From: Pseudomonadota bacterium
Lineage (GTDB): Bacteria; Pseudomonadota; Alphaproteobacteria; Rhizobiales; Xanthobacteraceae
Reading direction: 5' to 3'
NCBI GenBank assembly: GCA_023422775.1
Contig: JAFAGM010000084.1
Location: 71,286-135,285, forward strand
Length of the DNA stretch: 64,000 nt
Shown here: piece after piece, positions 1 to 10,464 of the stretch
Numbering within the stretch: position 1 is the first letter of the stretch
Layout: every line of letters starts with the position of its first letter
Notes under the pieces: generated by a model
Database searches by the model: none
Seen by the model: only the letters and a program-made list of their open reading frames with translations
What the model was told of the DNA's origin: nothing
Made by a program: the position numbers and the translations under genes

Positions 1-1542
1 CTGCTGATGGCGGCCGTCGGCGGCCTCGGCTCCCTGATGAGTTCGACCGCCGTCGTCGCCATTTTCATCCCGGTGGTACTGCGCATCTCGCAAAATCGCG
101 GCATGGCGCCGAGCCGGCTGATGATGCCGCTGAGCTTTGCGGCGCTGATCAGCGGGATGCTGACGCTGGTGGCGACGGCGCCCAACCTGGTCGTGAACGC
201 CGAACTGATCCGGCAGGGCGCGGAAGGGTTCAGCTTCTTCAGCTTCACCCCGTTCGGGCTGCCGCTGCTCGCACTCGGCATCGCCTACATGCTGCTCGCG
301 CGCGGCCTGCTCTCGGGGAAGAGTTCTCCCGCCGCATCGGACCGCCGCCCCAGGCTCCAGCGCTGGATCGAGCAATATCGCCTCGCCGATCGCGAAAAGC
401 GCGGGCGCATAAGCGCCGGTTCGTCGCTGGTCGGAAAGCGTCTCGACGAACTGCCGCTCCGCTCCGCGGGCGTGAACCTTCTGGCCATCGAACGTGGGAC
501 CGGGTTCGCGGCCAGGGTGATCCCTCCAACCGCACAGGCCGAACTGCAGGCCGGCGACGTGCTGCTCGCGGATGTGCACATCTCGAACGACGGCGCCAGC
601 AAGCTATGGCAGTCGCTGAAGCTCGAGCCGCTGCCGCTCGGCGAGATCGGAAACTACTTTACCGACCGCTCCCAGGAGATCGGCACGGCGGAGGTGATCC
701 TGCCGGCCGAATCCGCCCTGATCGGCCAAACCGCGCGGGAGGCCCGGCTTCGCCCCGAATACGGCCTCACCGTCATCGGGTTGCGGCACGGCAACAAGGT
801 GGTCACCCACGACCTGCTGGAGGAGAGGCTGAAGATCGGCGACACCCTCCTGCTGATCGGCTTCTGGTCCGACATTCGGAACCTCCAGTCCCACACCGAG
901 GACGTGGTCGTCCTGAACATGCCCCTCGAACTGGAGGAAGTTCTTCCCGCGGCCCAGCGGGCGCCGCACGCGCTGGCCGTACTCGGACTGGTGGTCGTGC
1001 TGATGGTCAGCGGGTTGATACCCAACGTCCAGGCCGCGCTGATCGGCTGCCTGCTGATGGGGGTTCTGGGCTGCGTCGACTTCAACAGTGCCTATCGCTC
1101 CATCAACTGGAAGACGCTCATCCTGATCGTCGGCATGCTGCCGTTCTCGCTGGCCCTGCAGCGCACCGGAGGCGTCGATCTCGCTGCCGACGCGGTCGTC
1201 GGCCTGGTCGGCGAAGCCGCGCCGCGCTTCGTATTGGCGACATTGTTTGTCATCACCGCGGCGCTGGGCCTGTTCATCTCCAATACCGCCACCGCCGTCC
1301 TGATGGCGCCGGTGGCGCTGGCCATCGCCAAGGACCTCGGCGCCTCGCCCTATCCGTTCGCGATGATCATCGCGCTGGCTGCATCCACGGCCTTCATGAC
1401 GCCGATCTCCTCGCCGGTGAACACGCTGGTCGTAGGCCCCGGGCAATACAGTTTCGGCGATTTCGTCAAGGTGGGCGTACCGTTCTCGATCATGGCCGCA
1501 ATCGTGAGCGTGCTGCTCGTTCCGATCTTTCTTCCGTTTTAG
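1..1542 (+). CDS. SLC13/DASS-type permease with two RCK_C domains (5' end cut by window)
   Basis: Inner-membrane anion/dicarboxylate-type transporter. The frame is open from the first base of the window, so the N-terminus is missing. What remains is a hydrophobic block, then a soluble insert with two RCK_C (TrkA-C) modules at about residues 130-200 and 228-295, then a second hydrophobic half. The pseudo-symmetric signature segments of the family are visible: SSTAVV near residue 18 and SNTATAV in the C-terminal half, which in the family contribute to cation and substrate binding. The RCK_C pair is typical of the long SLC13 permeases found in many bacteria, where it is thought to have a ligand-sensing role. 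Substrate (sulfate, dicarboxylate or other) cannot be told from sequence. The next gene is convergent, separated by a repeat. Confidence 0.85.
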   Translation: MLMAAVGGLGSLMSSTAVVAIFIPVVLRISQNRGMAPSRLMMPLSFAALISGMLTLVATAPNLVVNAELIRQGAEGFSFFSFTPFGLPLLALGIAYMLLARGLLSGKSSPAASDRRPRLQRWIEQYRLADREKRGRISAGSSLVGKRLDELPLRSAGVNLLAIERGTGFAARVIPPTAQAELQAGDVLLADVHISNDGASKLWQSLKLEPLPLGEIGNYFTDRSQEIGTAEVILPAESALIGQTAREARLRPEYGLTVIGLRHGNKVVTHDLLEERLKIGDTLLLIGFWSDIRNLQSHTEDVVVLNMPLELEEVLPAAQRAPHALAVLGLVVVLMVSGLIPNVQAALIGCLLMGVLGCVDFNSAYRSINWKTLILIVGMLPFSLALQRTGGVDLAADAVVGLVGEAAPRFVLATLFVITAALGLFISNTATAVLMAPVALAIAKDLGASPYPFAMIIALAASTAFMTPISSPVNTLVVGPGQYSFGDFVKVGVPFSIMAAIVSVLLVPIFLPF

Positions 1543-1555
1543 TCCAGAGCCTTTT

Positions 1556-1627
1556 CCGTTCCGATGGAATCGGAACGGGGCTCTGGATTCTTGTTTTGAC
1601 GCGTTTTCTTGACGCGAACCGGTTTCC
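1556..1627. repeat. Interspersed palindromic repeat, copy 1
   Basis: It begins 13 bp after the permease stop with a perfect 10-bp hairpin (1556-1565 / 1569-1578, 3-base loop). It continues into a 42-bp block (1586-1627) that recurs almost exactly in inverted orientation at 29625-29666. The hairpin could also serve as a terminator for the permease gene, although no clean T-run follows. The rest of the gap to 1752 shows nothing gene-like. Confidence 0.75.
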
Positions 1628-1752
1628 ACTTCGCTGAAAAACGCTCTGGTAGTCCCTCGCAGCAGGTCCGCAACTGCCGCGAGAAGCAGACCGCGTTCGA
1701 CGGCTGTATTGCGTCGACTGCTTGAGCCGGCAGCCAACACCGGGATATTCAT

Positions 1753-3069
1753 TCAGGCATTCGCGGCGAACAGATCCCACCGGCCGGGAAGTCCCTTGAG
1801 TTCATGCGATCCGCGTTCGGCAAACGTCAGGCCGGCTCCTGCAACAAGATCAGTGACGACCCGCGAGACCAGAACTTCATTGGGTCGGGACTGGGTCATC
1901 ACGCGGGAAGCGGCATGCACCGCGATGCCGCCGATATCCCGCCCCCTGATCTCGATTTCGCCGGTGTGAAGACCGGCGCGAATGGCGAGGCCGATCTGCC
2001 TGACGGCCGCGCCGAGCGCCAGCGCACAGCGCACCGCCCGCGCAGGCCCGTCGAACATCGCCAAAATCCCGTCTCCGGTCGACTTGATCAAGGTGCCGCG
2101 ATGCTTCAACACCAACTGCAACGCCAGTTCGTCGTGGTTGTCGAGCAGCTTGCGCCAGGCCCGGTCGCCAGTCTCGGCGGCGCGGCGCGTCGAATCTGCG
2201 ATATCCGTGAACAGCACCGTGGCAAGGACACGATCGCCGTCGTCACGCGCCCCGTCGCGCTGCCCCGTCATGAACTCCTCGATGTCGCCAAGCAGTTCGG
2301 CACAATCACCGAAATAGGGACTATGGTCGTTGCCGGAATACTCAATCAGCCTTGCGCCGGGAATTTGCGCGGCCAGGTCGCGGCCGTGCTCCACCGGCAC
2401 CTGCACATCGCCTTTCCGGTGCAGCACGAGCGTCGGAACGCGCACGCTCGGTAGCACCGAACTCACGTCGATCGATGCATTCAAGAGCGCGAACTGCTTG
2501 ATTGCGCCGGGGCTGGCCGACAGCCTTTCATATTTCGCAAACTGGGCGACCGCATCCGGATTCTTTGCAAGGCTCGGTCCAACCCTGTTGATCATCGCGC
2601 CCGTACCCCACTGCTTGGAGAGCAGGGTCGCCCGCTCTTCGCCGTCTCCGAGGTCGTTTCGCCGTCGATAGCCGCCGAAAAGCATGAGCCTGGATGCCCG
2701 CTCCGGATAGGTGGCGGCAAAAAGTACGCTCATCGCACACCCCTCGGAAATGCCGAGCAACGAAGTTGTCGTTGAGCCGATGCTGTCCATCACGGCCCGC
2801 ACGTCGTCCATGCGCTGCTCGAGCGAAGGTGCACCGGCTACCCTGTCGGACAGCCCCTGGCCCCGCTTGTCGAACGTAACGACGCGCGCAAAGGTCGAAA
2901 GGCGGCGTATGAAAGCGGAATAGCCGGGCAGTTCATGCAGGAATTCGACGTGCGACATAACTCCGGGGACCACGACAATATCAACCGGACCGCTGCCCAT
3001 CGTTTGGTAAGCGATGTTGACATCGCCGCTAAGCGCATAACGCGTCTCCGGCAGGGCAGAATCAACCAT
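1753..3069 (-). CDS. Alpha/beta hydrolase fused to class III adenylate/guanylate cyclase
   Basis: A 438-residue two-domain protein. Residues ~1-270 form an alpha/beta hydrolase fold with a GISEG nucleophile elbow and a C-terminal GNDHS that would supply the catalytic His. Residues ~280-438 form a class III nucleotide cyclase domain with the metal-binding FTDIADST segment, the KSTGDG loop and the AGLHTGE segment. Such hydrolase-cyclase fusions are common in rhizobia and mycobacteria; the hydrolase part may sense a small ligand, but that is inference. No signal peptide or membrane segment is seen, so it should be cytosolic. The start is well supported: AAGGAGGT lies at ideal spacing before the ATG. 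It is transcribed divergently from the EthD-like gene. Confidence 0.88.
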   Translation of the reverse strand: MVDSALPETRYALSGDVNIAYQTMGSGPVDIVVVPGVMSHVEFLHELPGYSAFIRRLSTFARVVTFDKRGQGLSDRVAGAPSLEQRMDDVRAVMDSIGSTTTSLLGISEGCAMSVLFAATYPERASRLMLFGGYRRRNDLGDGEERATLLSKQWGTGAMINRVGPSLAKNPDAVAQFAKYERLSASPGAIKQFALLNASIDVSSVLPSVRVPTLVLHRKGDVQVPVEHGRDLAAQIPGARLIEYSGNDHSPYFGDCAELLGDIEEFMTGQRDGARDDGDRVLATVLFTDIADSTRRAAETGDRAWRKLLDNHDELALQLVLKHRGTLIKSTGDGILAMFDGPARAVRCALALGAAVRQIGLAIRAGLHTGEIEIRGRDIGGIAVHAASRVMTQSRPNEVLVSRVVTDLVAGAGLTFAERGSHELKGLPGRWDLFAANA

Positions 3070-3337
3070 CAGCTACCTCCTTGATAGCTAAAGCGTTTTC
3101 CGTCGTTGAAACAGCAGGGACATCATCCGATCCCTATTCTGCGCGCAAGCAGCGCACCCTGCCATTTGGGCAGTTCGACAGGGCCAGAGCAATAGTTCAA
3201 AATGTCCTCTTTGGGTCACTAGCCACATTCCGATCACCGGCCACCCGCAGGTACCTGGTTGCAGTGTCTGCAAAACTGACGCAGATTTTGAATGACGCCG
3301 AAGGTCAAGCGGCGAGTGTCAAAACAGGGAGGCAATC

Positions 3338-3655
3338 ATGATCAAGGTAAGCGTTATGTATCCCAACACACAAGGCGCTCGCTTCGACCATACGTACTAC
3401 AAGGACAAGCATATGCCGCTCGTGAAAGCCCGTCTTGGCGATGCCTGCAAGTTCTACACGATCGACAAGGGCCTCGCGGGTGGAGCGCCCGGCGCTCCCG
3501 CGACCTATGTCGGCATGTGTCACATCTATTGCGACAGTGTCGAAGCCTTCCAGAACGGCTTTGGGCCGCACGCCAAGGAGATCATGGGCGACATCCCCAA
3601 CTACACGGATCTTTCTCCGGTCATTCAGATCAGCGAAGTCGTCGTCGGCCAATGA
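3338..3655 (+). CDS. EthD-family small protein
   Basis: A 105-residue protein of the EthD family (dimeric alpha/beta barrel, ferredoxin-like fold). Family hallmarks are the N-terminal VSVMYPN strand followed by FDHTYYKDKHMPL, which carries the conserved His/Lys-His segment of the superfamily, and the later FGPHAKEI helix. EthD proteins often sit beside oxidative degradation genes; the original EthD is needed for ether degradation by an unknown mechanism. Here no such operon is attached, so the role is open. A good ribosome binding site (GGGAGGC) precedes the ATG. It stands alone between a divergent cyclase gene and a long repeat region. Confidence 0.8.
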   Translation: MIKVSVMYPNTQGARFDHTYYKDKHMPLVKARLGDACKFYTIDKGLAGGAPGAPATYVGMCHIYCDSVEAFQNGFGPHAKEIMGDIPNYTDLSPVIQISEVVVGQ

Positions 3656-3750
3656 CATGACGCCAGGCTCCTTCGCGCGTGTACGCGATCGACGTTCTGG
3701 CGGCGCAGCATCGTCGTCGTAGTACAGCGCGAGAGGGCGGGCGTGCGTCT

Positions 3751-4002
3751 GATTGCCCGTCGGGCAAATCGTTTCCACATCAGGCACCGTCAGGCTGTCC
3801 ATCCCCTCGCGCGAAAATATTCCGCTCGCGCCGTCGGGCAAATCAGTGATTTGATTCCGCCCGTCTCACCCGACGAGAGGGGCGCTCGCGATCGTCACGA
3901 ACGCGCGGTGAGATGCGGTGGACGCCGAATGCGCGAGACGTGCGCGCAGGAAGCGTACGGCAAAGTCGTGTGGTCCTGACGCCGCGGTGCTGGCGTCAAG
4001 TT
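3751..4002 (+). repeat. ~250-bp interspersed repeat, copy A
   Basis: Nearly the same sequence recurs in the same orientation at 63732-63987. Shared landmarks are a GCCCG-CGGGC mini-palindrome followed by AAATC at the left end, a block beginning TCCACATCAGGCACCGTC, the segment AATATTCCGCTCG, and a right end of CTGACGCCGCGGTGCTGGCG. Short open frames cross both copies but differ in their ends and look non-coding. With the elements at 4085-4410 it fills the 771-bp gap between the EthD-like gene and the next small ORF. Confidence 0.85.
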
Positions 4003-4084
4003 CTCGAGAAGCAAGCTTCTTGGGGATGACGGTGGCAAAAGAGCCGTTCACCGGGGAGAGCACGAAGTAAGCCGTAAAGCCACT

Positions 4085-4197
4085 GCGCAGGGAAGGCCGG
4101 GATGCTCCCGCTGGACCTGTATGCTCGTGTGCGCGTTTTTAAGTGCGCAATTGCACACGAGACCGCGGGTGCAGCGCGCACCCGGCCTTCCCTGCGC
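4085..4197. repeat. Large nested inverted repeat
   Basis: Outer arms of 17 bp (4085-4101 and 4181-4197) are perfect reverse complements. Inside them is a second pair of 9-bp arms (4124-4132 and 4153-4161). Transcribed, this would fold into a long imperfect cruciform or hairpin. It lies in the gene-free gap and resembles a mobile palindromic unit more than a terminator, because no T-run follows on either strand. Confidence 0.7.
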
Positions 4198-4265
4198 CCT
4201 CTCTATCTCGAGAGGGCCAAACGAAGATGCAAACCTCGGGCAAACATGTCGCGAGAACGCGAACC

Positions 4266-4410
4266 TGTATCCCCGTCATTGCGAGGAGCGAATGCGACGA
4301 AGCAATCCATCTATCCCCGCGCCGAGCTATGGATTGCTTCGCTCCGCTCGCAATGACGGGGATACAGCGCGGCGTACTGGATGCCCCGCCTTCGCGGGGA
4401 TGACGGTCTT
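4266..4410. repeat. Composite palindromic repeat (two units)
   Basis: The first unit has perfect 20-bp outer arms (4266-4285 and 4347-4366) enclosing two more complementary blocks around GAAGCAATCCAT and ATGGATTGCTTC. The second unit begins at about 4371 and contains a 16-base mini-hairpin (CCCCGCCTTCGCGGGG, 4384-4399); it recurs in inverted orientation at 28615-28650. The GAAGCAATCC motif also appears in the repeat near 12032. These are interspersed intergenic elements. Confidence 0.75.
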
Positions 4411-4426
4411 GGCGCAGGACAGGATT

Positions 4427-4579
4427 TTAACTCCGCAGCGCCTGCAGGCCCTTGAAGGTCAGGCGCTTGGGATCCCTGACGCCGGCCAGGTAGAACTTGC
4501 GGATAAAGGCGACGGCTGCCTCGCGGTCGCAATCGGTCAACGCCACGATGGCATCAACGGCTATTCGCTGGGCGTCCAT
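4427..4579 (-). CDS. Small hypothetical protein (50 aa)
   Basis: A short ORF starting MDAQRIAVDA. It begins after a clear ribosome binding site (GAGGAAG, 5 bases from the ATG), which chooses this internal ATG over a longer upstream frame. The product is a soluble, mixed-charge helical peptide ending GLQALRS. It has no signal peptide, transmembrane segment or recognised domain. The reading frame is intact and lies just downstream of, and in the same direction as, the monooxygenase gene, separated from it by 156 bp. I do not recognise a family. Confidence 0.45.
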   Translation of the reverse strand: MDAQRIAVDAIVALTDCDREAAVAFIRKFYLAGVRDPKRLTFKGLQALRS

Positions 4580-4735
4580 GGGGCTTCCTCGTGCTGTCAG
4601 GCGCCACCGGCCCGCACAGCCTAAGACCACGCCGGTTAATCCGGCGTTAACCGTGAGGTCATGTTGGACGATTCGCGAGGCGTCACGTATACGCGAAATA
4701 GCGCATGGAGCGTCCGGACGCACCCGGGCGCGGGA

Positions 4736-6196
<1,461 letters not shown>

Positions 6197-6283
6197 GGCG
6201 ATCTCCGAAGGTAGGATTGTCCGACCGCTGCCACGGCCAGTCAATCGGCCGGCAGGGAGAAAGATGCGATCTGCAACCTTGCG

Positions 6284-7537
6284 TCAAGACGCAGCGGGCA
6301 GATCGCAGGCTCGCGCCCGGGCGTATTCCGCACCGAGATAGATCAGGAGCGCGAACACGGGAAGGAAGACCAGCGGCCCGACCGACGCCCCGATGAATTT
6401 TGCCAGCGGCGCGTTCACCAGGGGCAGCAGCAGGACCATGGCCATGGCGCCGCGGACCCATTGCAATGGCACTTTCGAACCCTTCTCCGCCAGATGCAGC
6501 CACACAACGACAAATGCGCCAAGCACCAGGTCGTAGTCTTGCAGATAAGGCGTCGCCAGACAGGTGCCGATGATCAGGACCGCGTTGCGGATATGAGCAG
6601 GCTCATCGCGCCACCACGAGCGCGCAATGAAGACCGCCGCAATGAACGCCCCGACCGCCTGCCAGGCGTAGGACATTGCCGCGCCCGCACCAGAATGCCG
6701 CGCGAACACGAATACCGACACCATGCGATGCGAGACGCCCGTGCCGTCTTCCAGGATCACCGTGCGCAGCAAGTCGATGTTGTGCCGGTAGTGCAGCCAG
6801 GCATCGACGCCGTAGACAGCGACGCTCGTCAACACCAGCAACGCCGAGGTGGCACCGGTCACGAACACCACCAGCCAGCGTCGTCCCGCGAGCAGCGCAA
6901 AGGGCAACATGAGGGCCAGATGCGGCTTGTAGACCATCATGCCGAACAGGACCCCGGCGATGACCGGCCGGCGATCGACCAACATCAGCCCGCCGCCGAG
7001 CAAGGCCGCGGTCATCGCGCCGTTCTGTCCACCGACAGCGTTGATGAACAGCGCCGGCACGGCCAGGGACAGCAGCAGCGCGCCCGCGTGACCGGTGAGG
7101 CCGAGCGCCCGATAGAACGCGTACCAAGTCGCGCCGAGCCAGACGAACAGCGCCGGCACATAGGGAATGAACGCCAGCGGCAAGGTCAGCAGCGGCAGCA
7201 CCGGAGGATAGGAATAGTGATAGTGCTGGATGCTCTGCGCAGTGACCGACTGCTCGAAGGCATGGAACGCGGCAAAATCATAAACCTCGGCGATGCGACC
7301 GTGAAGCGCGAGGAACGCTCCGGACCAATAGTTCACAAAGTCGTCGCCGAACGGACGACCGAGACCGTTGCTCAGGCCCACCCTGGTCTGCTGCAAAAGG
7401 TCGATGAACCAGGCGACCGCCGCAAGGCCTATCCACAGCCGCGCGATCAGCCGAAGCCGCGCCGGATTCGTCAGCAGGCCAGAATAGCCGGCCTGCGACG
7501 GCAGGGGATCATTCCCAGCTCGATCTACCGAAGTCAT
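6284..7537 (-). CDS. GT87/DUF2029-like polytopic membrane protein
   Basis: About 417 residues with roughly ten hydrophobic segments. An early luminal-type acidic motif, GDDFVNYW, comes after the first membrane span, as in GT-C fold polyprenyl-phosphate-dependent glycosyltransferases of the GT87/DUF2029 family (the mycobacterial mannosyltransferases are the characterised members). A conserved YSYPP segment follows. The likely role is transfer of a lipid-linked sugar at the outer face of the inner membrane, but acceptor and donor are unknown. The start is uncertain: a GTG four codons upstream (7549) is also possible, and neither has a strong ribosome site. Confidence 0.7.
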   Translation of the reverse strand: MTSVDRAGNDPLPSQAGYSGLLTNPARLRLIARLWIGLAAVAWFIDLLQQTRVGLSNGLGRPFGDDFVNYWSGAFLALHGRIAEVYDFAAFHAFEQSVTAQSIQHYHYSYPPVLPLLTLPLAFIPYVPALFVWLGATWYAFYRALGLTGHAGALLLSLAVPALFINAVGGQNGAMTAALLGGGLMLVDRRPVIAGVLFGMMVYKPHLALMLPFALLAGRRWLVVFVTGATSALLVLTSVAVYGVDAWLHYRHNIDLLRTVILEDGTGVSHRMVSVFVFARHSGAGAAMSYAWQAVGAFIAAVFIARSWWRDEPAHIRNAVLIIGTCLATPYLQDYDLVLGAFVVVWLHLAEKGSKVPLQWVRGAMAMVLLLPLVNAPLAKFIGASVGPLVFLPVFALLIYLGAEYARARACDLPAAS

Positions 7538-7645
7538 GACTGCGCTCACGGGAGTGAGCGTGCAGCATGCGGCAAGAGCGTTAGCACCTCGTTAAAGATT
7601 TCGGCGGTCCAGACCGCTGCGCACGACAGCTTCGCCGCAAAAGCA

Positions 7646-7671
7646 AAGGCCCCGCATCGCTGCGGGGCCTT
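7646..7671 (-). terminator. Rho-independent terminator after ahcY
   Basis: A perfect 11-bp GC-rich stem (7646-7656 / 7661-7671) with a 4-base loop lies 22 bp beyond the ahcY stop. On the minus strand it is followed by TTTGCTTTT. The remainder of 7550-7693 holds nothing else evident. Confidence 0.85.
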
Positions 7672-7693
7672 GCGGGTGCCGATGTTACGGCAA

Positions 7694-9124
7694 TCAGTAC
7701 CGGTAGTGATCCGCCTTGTAGGGGCCTTCCTGCTTGACGCCGATGTAGTCGGCCTGGTCCTTGCGCAGTTCGGTCAGCTTGACGCCGATCTTGGCCAGAT
7801 GCAGCCGCGCCACCTTCTCGTCCAGCGACTTCGGCAGCACGTAGACTTCCTTCTTGTACTTGCCGTCCTTGTTGTTGGCCCACAGTTCGATCTGCGCCAG
7901 CGTCTGGTTGGTGAACGACGCCGACATCACGAAGGACGGATGGCCCATGGCGTTGCCGAGGTTCACCAGGCGGCCTTCCGACAACAGGATGATGCGGTGC
8001 TTGTCGGGGAATTCGATCTCGTCGACCTGCGGCTTGATGTTGGTCCACTTCAGGTTACGCAGACCCGCGATCTGGATCTCGTTGTCGAAGTGGCCGATGT
8101 TGCAGACGATGGCGCGATCCTTCATCGCGCGCATGTGCTCGATGGTGATGATGTCCTTGTTGCCGGTCGCGGTGACGAAGATGTCGGCGCGCGGCGCGGC
8201 GTCTTCCATGGTGACGACTTCATAGCCTTCCATCGCCGCTTGCAGCGCGCAGATCGGATCGACTTCGGAGACCATGACGCGGCAGCCGGCCTGGCGCAGC
8301 GAGGCAGCGGAGCCCTTGCCGACGTCGCCGAAGCCCGCGACCATCGCGGTCTTGCCCGACATCATCACGTCGGTGCCGCGGCGGATGCCGTCCACCAGCG
8401 ACTCGCGGCAGCCATAGAGGTTGTCGAATTTCGATTTCGTCACACTGTCGTTGACGTTGATGGCGGGGAACAAGAGCGTGCCCTTGTTCGCCATGTCGTA
8501 GAGACGGTGCACGCCCGTGGTCGTCTCCTCCGAGACGCCCTTGATGTTCTTCGCGATCTCCGCGAAGTAGCCCTTCGGCTTTTCCTTCAGCAGGCGCTTA
8601 ACCAGCGCATAGAAGATCTCTTCTTCCTCCGACGTCGGCTTGTCGAGGAAAGCGGTGTCGCCCTGCTCAGCGCGGTAGCCGGCGTGCACCAGCATGGTGG
8701 CGTCGCCGCCGTCATCGAGGATCATGTTGGGCGTACCGCCGCCATGCCAGTCGAACAGTTTGGCGGTGTAGTCCCAGTATTCGGTGAGCGTTTCGCCCTT
8801 CACGGCGAACACCGGAATGCCGGCGGCGGCGATTGCCGCAGCCGCATGGTCCTGCGTCGAATAGATGTTGCACGACACCCAGCGGATGTCGGCGCCGAGC
8901 GCTGCCAGCGTCTCGATCAGCACCGCGGTCTGGATCGTCATGTGCAGGGAACCGGCGATGCGTGCGCCCTTCAGGGGCTGCTTCGGGCCGTATTCCTCGC
9001 GCGTCGCCATCAGGCCCGGCATCTCGGTTTCGGCCAGCGAGATTTCCTTGCGGCCGAAATCGGCGAGCGACATGTCCTTGACGATGTAGTCGGTGAAGCC
9101 GGGCTTCTTGGCGGCAGCGGTCAT
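7694..9124 (-). CDS. ahcY: Adenosylhomocysteinase
   Basis: Cytosolic S-adenosyl-L-homocysteine hydrolase, 476 residues, splitting SAH into adenosine and homocysteine and so relieving product inhibition of methyltransferases. It has the full-length family layout: substrate-binding N-terminal part with LDDGGDAT, NAD-binding Rossmann motif GFGDVGKG in the middle, and the conserved C-terminal KADHYRY tail that completes the neighbouring subunit's cofactor site. An AGGAAGC ribosome site precedes the ATG. metK lies directly upstream on the same strand with a palindromic repeat between them, forming an activated-methyl-cycle group. I looked for an SAH riboswitch in the 126-bp leader and did not recognise one. 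Confidence 0.98.
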   Translation of the reverse strand: MTAAAKKPGFTDYIVKDMSLADFGRKEISLAETEMPGLMATREEYGPKQPLKGARIAGSLHMTIQTAVLIETLAALGADIRWVSCNIYSTQDHAAAAIAAAGIPVFAVKGETLTEYWDYTAKLFDWHGGGTPNMILDDGGDATMLVHAGYRAEQGDTAFLDKPTSEEEEIFYALVKRLLKEKPKGYFAEIAKNIKGVSEETTTGVHRLYDMANKGTLLFPAINVNDSVTKSKFDNLYGCRESLVDGIRRGTDVMMSGKTAMVAGFGDVGKGSAASLRQAGCRVMVSEVDPICALQAAMEGYEVVTMEDAAPRADIFVTATGNKDIITIEHMRAMKDRAIVCNIGHFDNEIQIAGLRNLKWTNIKPQVDEIEFPDKHRIILLSEGRLVNLGNAMGHPSFVMSASFTNQTLAQIELWANNKDGKYKKEVYVLPKSLDEKVARLHLAKIGVKLTELRKDQADYIGVKQEGPYKADHYRY

Positions 9125-9147
9125 GAGAGCTTCCTGTTGTTTAGCTC

Positions 9148-9244
9148 GTCATTCCGGGACGCCTCGAAGAGGCGAACGCGGAATCTCGAAGTGATGGATA
9201 GGGATTCCGGGTTCGCTCGGTTTGGCGAGCGCCCCGGAATGACG
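9148..9244. repeat. Palindromic repeat of the CGTCATTCCGGG type
   Basis: The outer arms (CGTCATTCCGGG at 9148-9159 and its complement ending at 9244) enclose a second imperfect dyad. The same type of element, with matching arms, lies at 16684-16766. It fills the gap between metK and ahcY. Confidence 0.8.
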
Positions 9245-9250
9245 TCAAGA

Positions 9251-10447
9251 CTAGACGGCGCGCTTCAGCGTCTCGGCGAGATCGGTCTTCTCCCAGGAGA
9301 AACCGCCCTCATTGTCCGGCGTGCGGCCGAAATGGCCGTAGGACGAGGTACGCGCATAGATCGGCCGGTTGAGATCGAGATGGGTGCGGATGCCGCGCGG
9401 CGTCAGGTCCACCGATTCAGCCACGACCTTCTCGAGCTTGTCCTCCGGCACCTTTCCGGTGCCATGGGTGTCGATGTAGATCGACAGCGGGCGCGCCACG
9501 CCGATGGCGTAAGCGAGCTGCAGCGTGCAGCGATCGGCAAGCCCGGCGGCAACGATGTTCTTGGCGACATAGCGCGCGGCGTAGGCCGCCGAACGGTCCA
9601 CCTTGGTCGGGTCCTTGCCGGAGAACGCACCGCCGCCGTGCGGGGCTGCGCCGCCGTAGGTGTCGACGATGATCTTGCGGCCCGTAAGGCCGGCGTCGCC
9701 GTCGGGACCGCCGATGAAGAACTTGCCGGTCGGGTTGATGTGCCAGATGGTCTTGCCGTTGATCCAGTCCTTCGGCAGCGCCTCGCGCACATACGGTTCG
9801 ACGACCTCGCGAACCTGGTTCGAACTCATGTCCTCGACGAGATGCTGGTGCGAGACCACGATCTCGCGCACGCCGACCGGCTTGCCGTTCTCATATTGCA
9901 CGGTGACCTGGCTCTTCGAGTCCGGACCCAGCACCTTCTCCTTGCCCGAGTGACGCGCTTCCGAGATCAGCCGCAGGATCTTGTGGGCGTAGAAGATCGG
10001 CGCCGGCATCAGGTCCGGCGTCTCGTTGGTGGCGTAGCCGAACATGATGCCCTGGTCGCCCGCGCCCTCTTCCTTGTTGGTGCCCGGCTGCAGCGCATCG
10101 ACGCCCTGCGCGATATCGGCGGATTGCGGATGCAGCAGGATCTCGATGTCGGCCTTCTGCCAGTGGAAGCCTTCCTGCTCGTAGCCGATGTCCTTGATGG
10201 CAGCGCGAACGACGCTTTCGATCTGGTCGTTGGTGACCGATTTCGGTCCGCGGGTCTCGCCGGCGATGACCACCTTGTTGGTGGTGGCGAGCGTTTCGCA
10301 GGCCGCGCGGATCGCCCAGGGGTCGATGCCGGCCTTGGGGCCTTCACGGAAAAACAGATCGACGATCTCGTCGGAAATCCGGTCACAGACCTTGTCCGGA
10401 TGACCCTCGGAAACCGACTCGCTGGTGAACAGATAGGACGCGCGCAT
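9251..10447 (-). CDS. metK: S-adenosylmethionine synthetase
   Basis: A 398-residue enzyme making SAM from methionine and ATP. Signatures are SEGHPDK near the N-terminus (ATP and metal), GAGDQGIMFG (the conserved hexapeptide region) and GGGAFSGKD with the phosphate-binding Lys. The length is typical for alphaproteobacteria, slightly longer than the E. coli enzyme. Start taken as the ATG at 10447; AAGGGG precedes it. Only 57 bp separate it from the upstream HTH-methyltransferase gene, so both may share a transcript. The product feeds the many SAM-dependent enzymes in the window (methyltransferases, radical SAM). Confidence 0.98.
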   Translation of the reverse strand: MRASYLFTSESVSEGHPDKVCDRISDEIVDLFFREGPKAGIDPWAIRAACETLATTNKVVIAGETRGPKSVTNDQIESVVRAAIKDIGYEQEGFHWQKADIEILLHPQSADIAQGVDALQPGTNKEEGAGDQGIMFGYATNETPDLMPAPIFYAHKILRLISEARHSGKEKVLGPDSKSQVTVQYENGKPVGVREIVVSHQHLVEDMSSNQVREVVEPYVREALPKDWINGKTIWHINPTGKFFIGGPDGDAGLTGRKIIVDTYGGAAPHGGGAFSGKDPTKVDRSAAYAARYVAKNIVAAGLADRCTLQLAYAIGVARPLSIYIDTHGTGKVPEDKLEKVVAESVDLTPRGIRTHLDLNRPIYARTSSYGHFGRTPDNEGGFSWEKTDLAETLKRAV

Positions 10448-10464
10448 CAACCAACCCCTTGTTC

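Noticed and set aside
3081..3341. An 86-codon plus-strand frame between the cyclase and EthD-like genes
   Set aside because: It overlaps the EthD-like gene start and its ribosome site, and has no recognisable features.
3743..3979. Short open frames within the 250-bp repeat (also at 63599-63964)
   Set aside because: The two repeat copies encode frames with different starts and ends, so the similarity is at DNA level and not protein level.
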